Positions 55,733 through 64,000 of a stretch of DNA of 64,000 nucleotides are shown in pieces; positions within the stretch are counted from its first letter, which is position 1, and the number at the start of each line of letters is the position of its first letter. The stretch is from contig ML978132.1 in NCBI GenBank assembly GCA_010015805.1, positions 744,001 through 808,000 of the forward strand, given 5' to 3'. A program made the translations under genes and the position numbers. The notes under the pieces were generated by a model. It worked only from the letters and a program-made list of their open reading frames with translations, ran no database searches and was not told the DNA's origin. This DNA comes from Rhizodiscina lignyota (taxonomy: Eukaryota; Ascomycota; Dothideomycetes; Aulographales; Rhizodiscinaceae).

Positions 55733-56843
55733 ATGGATCCCACAGGCCTTGGAGGCGCTGGCCGCAAAATGGGCCAGCCGGCGCAACAACAGCCTCCCCA
55801 GCAAGGAGTTCCACGGCGATATGATGGCCAGAACGGCAATCCGCTGTACGATCCTTCGCAAGGCGGTCATTATGGTGAGTCTTCCGATGGGCGCGTGCTT
55901 CGTTGTGCGCCGTTGTGCGCAAAACCTCAATCATCGAAGTTTTACTAATTCGCCTTTCCATCAGGTGCGAGCGCAGGAGTACGTTGATCCAGCAGCCCTC
56001 TCTATTTGGTGGACAATGGCCAGAGCTCCGATACTGATGCATATTTGGTACTAGATCGCCGCCAAGGGATTCGCGCCAGCACCGGAAGTCTTCTCTGGAC
56101 AGTGGGCAAACGTATAGTAGCAAACAATTCCGTGTCGCGACTCGCACTGCTGACCTCAATAGGTGAATCAAGGCCTTACCGGCAACTATCGCGATATCCT
56201 CAACACGTACTGGCAGCAGCAGGTCACCAAGCTCGAGACCGACGACCACGACTACAAAATCCACCAGCTCCCTCTCGCACGCATAAAAAAGGTCATGAAG
56301 GCAGATCCAGAGGTCAAGATGATATCCGCCGAAGCTCCCATCCTCTTCGCCAAGGGCTGTGACATCTTCATCACTGAGCTTACCATGCGCGCATGGATAC
56401 ACGCTGAAGAGAATAAGCGCCGTACCCTCCAGCGCTCCGACATTGCGTCCGCGCTCAGCAAGTCCGATATGTTCGACTTCCTCATCGACATCGTGCCGCG
56501 TGAGGAAGCAGCTGGACACAAGCGTAGTGGACAAGGTGCAGCAGCACAGTCAGCAGCGGGAGCTAACGTGCCTCCAGGAGGAGTCGCGCAGCAGACTGGC
56601 ATCCACCCGCCACCACAGCACATGGCACCGCCGGACTACGGTATGGGCCAGCAGCACATGCAGGGCGAGGAGTACAGGCAACCCGGCATGTATCCGCAGG
56701 TGCAGGCCGATCCGTCGGCCTATCCGCAGCAGCCGCAGATGTTTGACCAGGGTAACATGTATGGCTATATGCCGCCTCAGCAGGTACGTTCTAGATACCA
56801 TCTTCCTCTGTCAATTAGATCTAATCTCTTGCAAGCAGTAATT
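55733..56843 (+). CDS. HAP5: CCAAT-binding factor subunit Hap5/HapE (NF-YC)
   Basis: Histone-fold subunit that pairs with Hap3/HapC and then binds Hap2/HapB to recognise CCAAT. Five exons: 55733-55874, 55965-55978 (14 nt), 56055-56111, 56163-56783, and 56841-56843, the last being only the stop codon TAA; 278 residues. The microexon supplies GASAG and restores phase for [15 protein letters not shown], a family block before the fold. The histone fold follows (about 90-185): [60 protein letters not shown] and [13 protein letters not shown] Gln/Pro/Met-rich tail ends MYGYMPPQQ. The last intron (57 nt, GTACGT donor, AAGCAG acceptor) is supported by the coding text stopping sensibly; reading through would add about 32 residues. 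Confidence 0.93.
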
Positions 56844-57612
56844 GGAGAACGTCGCGAGTTGACACCTCATCCCGCCTAGCATGGCATTAGGTATGAGGAG
56901 GATTCGGGTGTTTAGATTATGCTGTAGGTGAGAGAGGGCGCGAAGATTGATGGCGATGATAGTGTCATCACATCACTCAAACGAGCTTCAATGGTACTGC
57001 ATGCGTCTCCTATGCAGATGCGCAGTTCATTCCAGAAGAAATGGCTGTTTTGTTGGCGTTATGGAAATGTGTGGAGTTAATGGGCGTTAGATGCCAATGG
57101 GGACGCGGGAAGCTCGAAGGAACTGGGACTACACCATCATGTTGGCGCTGGGTTTTGGTATCAGGAGCTTGTCACTATAAGAGCGGCGGCAGAACAAGAA
57201 CCTTGTGGAAGAAATGTCCGTTCTTTGGTTCGAAAACGCCGACCGCTCTCCTCTTACTTCCTCCAAATACACTCGAAAGATGATCATGTGCTCATTATAA
57301 TCTTCACCACCGTCAACGTTTGCTACCCAAACAGGCACAGCGTTACGCTAAGAGGCGTCTATGAAAGTTAACACAGCAATGCCCGTGGCTGTCCAACGCA
57401 CGCCTCGTTCATTCACGGCCATTACGTCGCGGTACACCACAGCAACGAAAAAACACACCAAGGAACCAGCGCTAAGCACTCCCCAATTTCCACTCTACTG
57501 AAGCATATATACTCGCTCACCCACTTCAAATACACTCAACACACCACAAGCACTCGACCGCTAGTATTATCTTCCTTCATCTTAAGCTCTCGTGCCCACA
57601 CAAACACAAAAA
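56844..57612. other. Intergenic downstream of HAP5
   Basis: About 770 bp; nothing with family features. It ends with a TATA box (tatata at 57506-57511) and a CA-rich leader-like stretch (about 57525-57612) that look like a promoter for the following segment. Confidence 0.5.
57506..57511 (+). promoter_or_regulatory. TATA-like box before an interrupted frame
   Basis: tatata some 105 nt upstream of an ATG at 57614; the sequence between is rich in CACA and CAAA, as fungal leaders often are. Confidence 0.35.
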
Positions 57613-58008
57613 GATGAGTCCGCATCGGAAGCCTAGTGCACTGAGCAGTCAGATACCTCTTACCATGGCAGCACAACACCGCAATCGGTGTTGGCGATGG
57701 AGTACGACTACGCGATGGAAGAGTACCACTGACGTCGGGAGGAAGATGAGCTTGCTGCTGCCGAAGAATACTGCCGAAGTCTTAGCCTGGATCTGGATGA
57801 GAATCCTCCCCAACTGCAAGAGCGTCAGGAGCAACAGAAGCATGATCGAGACGTTCTGTGGGGTGACATCGTCGAGACAACAGCCGAAGAGCGGGCGGCC
57901 CAGGAGTACTCTTATGAGATCGGCTTGAATCCAGTAGACAATCCTCCTACCCCGGAAGGCGAAGTAACGTCATTGGCGGCTCTGATTGCGACTACCCAAT
58001 GGTGTTGA
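57613..58008 (+). pseudogene. Coding-like but interrupted frame, unknown family
   Basis: One reading frame from about 57613 to a stop at 58008 reads like a protein but is broken by two in-frame stops in its first third. The clean part, 57733-58008, is 91 codons of acidic, helix-like text (REEDELAAAEEYCRSLSLDL, PPQLQERQEQQKHDRD, ETTAEERAAQEYSYEIGLNP), with no ATG near its start. An ATG at 57614 opens a different, Arg/Ser-rich frame of 104 codons that looks like a shadow. The promoter-like TATA box and leader upstream suggest a once or still transcribed gene. Either a decayed gene or an unrecognised spliced one; family unknown. Confidence 0.4.
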
Positions 58009-58953
58009 GACAGGTGATGTTCGCCACTCACGTGACCGAAAGGAGATTCCTCATCGTACCATGGCGATGTATACGTATCTCTCGAGGCATAGAGGATAAG
58101 AAGAGAGTTACACGGGTACATATACATGAAATTTACCGAGTTGGCACAAGCGTTTTGAGCGGACTGGGTGAATCGTCAAATAAAAGCTTAACACGTACGT
58201 CGTAAAAGGCTTTACAGTATGTACAAGGCGTAACTAGTACAGCGTAAAGTTCTTCAATGGTACTGCTTTAATCATATACATTCCACAGGGTGTACAACTA
58301 AACCTGCAAAAAGACTCTGTGGACCGTTGGAGTGCAAGAGTTGTGAGCCATGAGGCGTTACAGCTTACCTGGCGGGGAACCATTGTCTCATCCTTGAGCC
58401 TGTGAAGAATGTTCTTAAAGCTCTGTAGTATATGGATGGACTTCAGAATCTGGCTCGTCAGAAAATAGCCGAATTCAGGTGCCATCTTTACACCTTTCAG
58501 TGATTATCTCTCCCCTCGAGCATGTGTAGTCCATCGAGGACCCGACGAATCCCGATCACTCACCTGCCCTACCCTGTGAGCACCTCCGAGACTCTCCAGT
58601 CGCCGACGTCACGTCTTGTGTCTCGTGAGACACATAAGTAATTGCTGCTACCCTTCCTCACATCCGAGTCACTTCACTGTATATATTTCAGTGTGTTAGT
58701 GCAGCTCCAGCCCGCGGAAGGCAGAGCTCCCTACCCCGCGCTTGCGCACATCGGCCCCACCAATCACCTGCAGTGCACGCTCGCACAGCTACAGAATACT
58801 TTTTTCTTTCATCACCGGCTCGCCGCCATTGCAAACTTCATTCAAACATCTCCAATCCACCGTTACTCTTTTCCGTACGCAAATCGTGCTAGAATTGCTT
58901 AAGCAACAAGCTGACCAGCCCCACAGAGCCACTCGAACCCCGCTCAATTCAAA
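58009..58953. other. Intergenic upstream of malate dehydrogenase
   Basis: About 945 bp. No supportable gene; the last 250 bp are C-rich and pyrimidine-rich, as in the MDH promoter and leader. Confidence 0.5.
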
Positions 58954-60323
58954 ATGAAAGCTGGTGAGCTCTTCCGAGGGGCGGTGAAGCTTTTTGAAAC
59001 ACCGACGAAAGATTGTTGAGCTCGAGAAGACTCGGACTGACCGCTGTATAGTCGTTGCTGGAGCTTCTGGTGGCATTGGCCAGGTATGAACAACACTCAA
59101 TTGAACTTCACAGCTGTGGAAGCTGTGCACAGAGCTAATGCCGTACAGCCGCTCTCCCTCCTCCTCAAGGCTTCTCCTCTCATCGACGAGCTCGCGCTGT
59201 ATGATGTGGTCAACACTCCGGGTGTCGGCGCGGATCTGTCCCACATCTCTTCGCCTGCTGTAAGACACCTTCATGGCTATGAGAAAACACAATTAGAACA
59301 GGTGCTGAATTGGTGGCGCACAGAAAGTCACTGCCTTCCTTCCCAAGGAGGATGGCATGAAGCACGCATTCACTGGTGCTGATATCGTCGTCATCCCAGC
59401 GGGCATTCCTCGTACGTATGACCCTTTCCACGAGTTCAGAGGGCCCCCGTATGAGGCCTTTTTTGTTCTCCCAGAAATTGGGCCAGACCTACATTCTCAT
59501 GAGATTTACATCACAGGCAAGCCTGGCATGACTCGTGACGACCTTTTCAAGATTAACGCCGGCATCGTGCGTGATCTCGTCAAGGGCTGCGCCGAGAACT
59601 GCCCCAACGCGTACCTGCTCATCATCTCGAATCCCGTCAACAGCACCGTGCCCATCGCCGCCGAGGTACTCAAGGCCGCCAAGGTCTTCGATCCCAAGAA
59701 GCTGTTCGGCGTCACCACGCTCGATGTTGTTCGTGCCGAGACATTCGTCGCCGAGATCACCGGCCAGAAGAACCCCGCGGCCACCACTATCCCAGTCATC
59801 GGTGGACACTCCGGTGAGACGATCGTGCCGTTGTTCAGTCTGGCGAAGCCGAGCGTGAACATTCCCGCGGATAAGTTGGATGCTTTGACGAACCGTAAGT
59901 CTTGGGTCTTTGCGAGATAGTCTTTGATACTGAACGGATACTTATCATGTCGTAGGTGTCCAATTCGGTGGTGACGAGGTTGTCAAGGCCAAGGACGGCG
60001 CTGGTTCTGCTACCCTCTCCATGGCCTACGCTGGTTTCCGCTTCGCCGAGAACGTGATCAAGGCCGTCAAGGGCGAGTCTGGGATCGTTGCCCCCACCTA
60101 CGTCTACCTTCCAGGCGTTGACGGCGGTGATGAGATCCAGAAGGCCACTGGCTGCGACTTCTTCTCCGTCCCTGTCGAGCTTGGTCCCGGTGGTGCCAAG
60201 AAGGCGATCAACGTGCTCAAGGATGTGAACGACTACGAGAAGAAGCTCCTTGCAAAGTGCTACGAGGGATTGACTGGCAACATCTCCAAGGGTATCGAGT
60301 TCATCCAGAACCCTCCCAAGTAG
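58954..60323 (+). CDS. MDH: Malate dehydrogenase (NAD), cytosolic-type
   Basis: Converts malate and oxaloacetate with NAD. Six exons (58954-58963, 59052-59083, 59149-59259, 59324-59411, 59517-59894, 59956-60323) give 328 residues. The first exon holds only ten coding bases, yet its join restores [14 protein letters not shown], the Rossmann-fold start. Then [31 protein letters not shown], the mobile-loop Arg81 and Arg87 in [26 protein letters not shown], and the catalytic His178 in [13 protein letters not shown]. There is no N-terminal presequence and no PTS1 end (it finishes NPPK), so cytosol is most likely; fungi also have mitochondrial and peroxisomal relatives, so the compartment is inferred. 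Intron-rich relative to its neighbours. Confidence 0.95.
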
Positions 60324-60800
60324 GTAAACGCCCACCAATAGTGCCGTTGCAGATTGCCTAATTGCGAATGTGACAGATAGGCTATAAGCACTACATCTCT
60401 AGTACAGATGAAATACTCGATCGGAGATGATGACTGGGAAAACGGGGTATGAGTGATGAGTTATGGTCCACAAGAAAATGGGTGATTCCACAGAAAAATA
60501 CTTCGATTACGTCTTTCATGAGACGTCTTAGGGATTTCCTTGATCCACATAGAAGTAGTGCCCAGTACATGTCAATAATCGGAAATTTGCGTTCTGGATC
60601 ATCTGTGACATGCCAACTGTGAATGGAATCGAAAATGAACTGTGTTGTCATCGAAAAGGTTCCCACGTCAACGCGCTCTGATTGGCCCATTCTCACCCAT
60701 CGAACCTCTCCACCATAACTCCGCACAAGCTCCATCCAACTCCGTAAAGCGCTCCAACCCACCCTCCACCCCGATATACCTCTCTCCAACCTCGCCGACC
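60324..60800. other. Intergenic between MDH and the AP-2 mu gene
   Basis: About 480 bp: MDH 3' UTR, then the AP-2 mu promoter and C-rich leader. A minus-strand open frame across 60391-60789 has no family features. Confidence 0.5.
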
Positions 60801-62298
60801 ATGCTATCCGGTATCCTCATCTTCAACCAAAAGGGCGAGAACCTCATCTTCCGCGCGTTCCGGCAAGACTGCCGCCCACGCCTCGCAGACATCTTCCGCA
60901 TCCAAGTCATCTCGAACGCACAAGTGCGCTCGCCCATCCTCACCCTGGGTAGCACCACCTTCAGTCATGTAAAACACGAGAATATATATCTAGTGGCGGT
61001 GACGAAGAGCAATGCGAACGCGGCGCTGGTGTTTGAGTTCCTGTACCGGCTGGTGGGGCTAGGGAAGGGATATTTTGGCAAGTTTGACGAGGAGGCGGTG
61101 AAGAGTAATTTTGTGCTGGTTTATGAGCTTTTAGATGGTATGTGCATCCATTTCTGGGTGATTGGGGAGGGAAGGTCGGGAATACATGGGCAAAGAACCC
61201 TAACGAAGAGACAGAGATTCTGGACTTTGGATACCCTCAGAACTCGGACGTCGATACGTTGAAGATGTACATCACGACAGAGGGCGTCAAGTCTGAGCGC
61301 GCAATGGTGAGTTTAAACTAACTGGAAGCTTTTGAGAGCGTGCTAACTGCTATGTACAGGAGGACTCATCCAAGATCACAATGCAAGCGACCGGTGCGCT
61401 CTCCTGGCGTAGAGCAGACATCAAGTACCGCAAGAACGAAGCCTTCGTCGACGTCATTGAGGACGTCAACCTCCTCATGTCCGCTACGGGAACCGTCCTT
61501 CGCGCCGATGTCAACGGCCAGATCGTCATGCGAGCCTACCTCTCCGGCACACCCGAGTGCAAGTTCGGCCTGAACGATCGTCTGACTCTGGGAGAAGATA
61601 CAGTGGCGCCGGCAGGCAACCAGCGGGGTCAGAAGGCGACAAGGGCAGCGGCGGGCAGTGTCGAGCTGGAGGACTGCCAGTTCCATCAATGCGTCAAGCT
61701 GGGAAAGTTCGATGCGGATAGGATCATAAGCTTTGTCCCGCCGGATGGAGAGTTCGAGCTCATGCGCTACCGCGCGACGGAGAACGTCAACTTGCCGTTC
61801 AAAGTACATGCGATTGTCAATGAAATCGGCAAGACGAAAGTCGAATACAGTATCGCGGTTAGGGCGAACTACGGCAGCAAGCTGTTTGCCACGAACGTCG
61901 TAATACGCATTCCTACACCTTTGAATACTGCGAGGATAACGGAGCGCACGAGCCAGGGCAAGGCGAAGTACGAGCCGGAGCACAACAATATCGTGTGGAA
62001 GATTGCGCGCTTCACGGGCCAGTCAGAATATGTGCTGAGCGCAGAGGCGGCGTTGACGAGCATGACGAATCAGAAGGCATGGAGTCGGCCGCCGTTGAAT
62101 TTGAGCTTTAGCCTGCTCATGTTCACGAGTTCGGGTCTGCTGGTGAGGTACCTGAAGGTGTTTGAGAAGAATAATTATAGCTCGGTCAAGTGGGTAAGGT
62201 ATATGACGAGGGCGGGGAATTATGAGATTCGGTATGTTGAAATGTTTCCTATTTTTTATGCGGATACAACTTTACTAAACTAGTCTCTCAGGTTTTAG
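60801..62298 (+). CDS. apm4: AP-2 clathrin adaptor complex subunit mu
   Basis: Medium subunit of the plasma-membrane AP-2 adaptor; binds YxxPhi cargo and phosphoinositides in endocytosis. Exons 60801-61137, 61215-61306, 61360-62231 and 62292-62298 give 435 residues. N-terminal longin-like domain: MLSGILIFNQKGENLIFRAF, NIYLVAVTKSNANAALVFEF. In the linker, Thr154 in MQATGALSWRR aligns with the Thr phosphorylated by AAK1/Ark-type kinases in animals (inferred). The mu homology domain (about 160-435) has NEAFVDVIEDVNLLMSATG, CVKLGKFDADRIISFVPPDG and WVRYMTRAGNYEIRF. The last exon adds only the final residues and stop; without it the frame would run on into MFPIFYADTTLLN, which does not fit the family. 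An intact adaptor. Confidence 0.95.
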
Positions 62299-62856
62299 CA
62301 ACCGTCTCAGGGATTGCAATTGATGGGATGTTTATATTGCTTGGCCATAAGAATTCGAGTTACGAGGATGCATAGCGTTGGAGTTGAGGCAATTTGGTAA
62401 TTTTGGGACATGTCATACCCGCTGTCAAGGCATCCGAATTCCAGGACGTTCCAGGTGTCCTGTTCTTGCTCAATTGTTGCCATTTCGTGAAGATCGTACC
62501 AATTGCGTCGCGTCCTTCGAATTTCGACCCCTTTCATGGACCCCAAACCTGGAGATCTGCACCCCACAGGCGTTCTAGAAAATTCGAATCGATCGACACG
62601 GGAGTCATAGTGTTTTAGGTTACGTATGTGCATTTCAGCTTTTCGATACTTCATGTGGAGTCGTCTTACGCTGACGCTTTCACGTGCGTAAAGGTGTTTC
62701 GATTGGCTGCTGTTCCTTGCACCCTTGCTACCTATAAATAAGCTCGATCCCCGCTCACCAGGCTCCAGCATTCAACAACCTTCAACATAAATCTCCCAGA
62801 AGGGTTTCAAATTGAACAAGAGATTCACAAATTCCTTGAAACTACAAAAAACGAAA
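62299..62856. other. Intergenic upstream of the repetitive protein gene
   Basis: About 560 bp. It contains a TATA box (tataaata) at 62733-62740 and an inverted CCAAT box (gattgg) about 62700, on the scale of a core promoter about 120 nt before the ATG at 62857. Confidence 0.5.
62733..62740 (+). promoter_or_regulatory. TATA box
   Basis: tataaata 117 nt upstream of the ATG at 62857, with an inverted CCAAT box (gattgg) some 30 nt further upstream; a clear core-promoter arrangement. Confidence 0.6.
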
Positions 62857-63978
62857 ATGGCATCCGCAAGTGCTACCTTCACCTTCTCCACTCCAAGAGA
62901 ACACGCTGCGATGATTCGAGCCCAAGCTAGGCAGCAGCGCCAACTCGCTGCTGCGGAGCGAGTGCAAGCCGCTCAAGAAAGAGTGCGGGAGGCTGTCGCT
63001 GCGTCCACTGCAAGAGCGGAGGAGCAGCGTCAACGCGTCCAGGAGCAGAGACAGACAGCGCAGGAGAGAGCTGAACAGCACAGGCAGAGGGTCCAAGTGA
63101 GAGCTCAAGAGCACAGGCAAAGGGCTCAAGAGCATAGGCAAAGAGCTCAGGAGAGAGCTCAGCATGCCAGGGAGAGCGCGAGGGCTTCTGCGACGGGTGG
63201 ATATAGCGTGAATATTAACAGCAACGGCAATTCCTGGTACGTATTTTGAAAGGAAGCAGTTGAATTGTAGCTTACTGCTTCTTGCAGGGTTGTTCGCAAC
63301 GAGTCTCGCGATGCGAATGGAAACCATCATGTGAGCGAGCGGGCATACTCTACGGGTGGCCCGGCTGTCGCAAGAGCCACTGCCAGTGCTGGACAATCTG
63401 CGGAGACGACAGCACCGGACCCGCCAGTGGACGCACCAGTTGAACATATCGATGAGGGCAAAGAAAATGTTGGAAAGTCTGAGGAGACTGCAGCTCCGGA
63501 TCCGCCAGTGGACGCACCAGTCGAGCACGTCGAAGCGGAGGACGCGAGTATTGCTGATTCAGTCGTCTCCGCGCCAAGCACGACAACTCTCTATCGCTCA
63601 CCGACGATCGTCTCTGTACCCGGTACTCCAACATTCGACGATGATGATTGGGTCATGGCGGATGCCGCATCGTCCAGACCAAGCTCGCCGTCTATCGTAC
63701 CTTCTGAAACACTTGCGGGAGATGAGGTCGATGAGGTGTTAGCGCCTGAACCGGTGCCAGCGTCTTCAAATGATGCCCCAGCTGAAGACAGTGCTGCTGC
63801 TCCGCAGGATGTTCCTCATTCTTCTGGCTCCTACAGCGTTAGTTCCAATGTGAATGGCCGTGAAGTGCGTTTCCAAGGTTCCTCAGGTGACGGAAGAGCA
63901 AGCGTCTCTGTCAATGCGGACTCGAGCGGTCGCGTGAAGTACATCGTCAATGGTCAAGAGGTTGATGTTGATGGTTAA
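62857..63978 (+). CDS. Arg/Gln-rich helical protein with repeats, unknown function
   Basis: Not recognised. Exons 62857-63236 and 63288-63978 (51-nt intron) give 356 residues. The first part (about 15-110) is a long Arg/Gln/Glu/Ala helix with seven-residue units such as HRQRAQE, a likely coiled coil. Next comes YSVNINSNGNSW and, across the junction, VVRNESRDANGNHHVS; a similar motif ends the protein (YSVSSNVNGREVRFQGS, then VSVNADSSGRVKYIVNGQE), suggesting two copies of one short beta-rich module. Between them, APDPPVDAPVEH appears twice, 27 codons apart, with 20 identical bases (63421 and 63502). An acidic Asp/Glu-rich segment follows. No signal peptide or membrane span. TATA-driven. Possibly lineage-specific. 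Confidence 0.8.
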
Positions 63979-64000
63979 GGAGTAATTGAGACGGATCTGG

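Noticed and set aside
57614-57928. 104-codon frame starting at an ATG after a TATA box
   Set aside because: Trp/Arg/Ser-rich text looks like a shadow of the acidic frame that overlaps it, though I cannot exclude its translation.
62842-63528. Minus-strand frame of 228 codons over the last gene
   Set aside because: Leu/Ser/Cys-rich antisense shadow of the repeat-containing plus-strand gene, which has a TATA box and a spliced structure.
1-64000. Search for LTR elements, DNA transposons and biosynthetic clusters
   Set aside because: No reverse transcriptase, integrase or transposase text and no long terminal repeats seen; the esterase and EthD genes lack any synthase neighbour.

Overview
The window is nuclear DNA from a filamentous ascomycete (Pezizomycotina; a Dothideomycete is my best guess, with low certainty at class level). 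The grounds are dense genes with short GT-AG introns (about 49 to 126 nt, plus one of about 184-210 nt span), CTGAC/CTAAC branch points close to the acceptor, CA-rich 5' leaders, and protein families typical of this group: Cut12, HapE-type NF-YC, a fungal NLR with ankyrin repeats, a CE16-type GDSL esterase, an EthD-domain protein and a Mug113-like T5orf172 protein. I see no rRNA, tRNA, CRISPR array or intact transposon.

Layout. 1-2.3 kb: the proteasome ATPase RPT2 (running off the left edge) and the E2 enzyme UBC1, divergent around one promoter. 3.9-9.1 kb: a 1,670-residue coiled-coil protein of unknown role. 10.6-15.5 kb: three small metabolic genes (secreted GDSL/CE16 esterase, HSL-type alpha/beta hydrolase, EthD-domain protein). 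16-19.8 kb: RPF1 and glycyl-tRNA synthetase, divergent, both growth-related. 19.8-24 kb: a 4.2-kb stretch with no convincing gene. 24-27.4 kb: a 1,101-residue protein with a CRIB (Cdc42/Rac-binding) motif. 28.7-33.7 kb: the eIF2alpha kinase GCN2. 34.3-37.6 kb: the spindle-pole protein Cut12 and the SCF E2 CDC34. 39-42 kb: a Mug113-like protein and two weakly supported small genes. 42.5-48.7 kb: a large NLR (N-terminal helical domain, NACHT, about twenty ankyrin repeats, ZZ-like zinc finger) whose N-terminal domain changes reading frame. 49.6-56.8 kb: TRS33, a gamma-glutamylcyclotransferase-like protein, purine nucleoside phosphorylase, FCF2 and HAP5. 57.6-58 kb: a coding-like but interrupted frame. 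59-62.3 kb: malate dehydrogenase and the AP-2 mu subunit. 62.9-64 kb: a repetitive, helix-rich unknown protein.

Most genes are conserved housekeeping functions and do not form a pathway cluster. Loose themes are ubiquitin/proteasome (RPT2, UBC1, CDC34), ribosome assembly and translation control (RPF1, FCF2, GRS1, GCN2), and polarity/trafficking (CRIB protein, AP-2 mu, TRS33). The less understood content is the giant coiled-coil gene, the NLR, the last gene, and some unusual gene structures: a first coding exon that is only an ATG (RPT2), a 14-nt microexon and a stop codon alone in the last exon (HAP5), and two in-frame AUGs in GRS1 that fit dual cytosolic/mitochondrial targeting. Spliced models were drawn by eye from splice signals and family knowledge; none has transcript support here.
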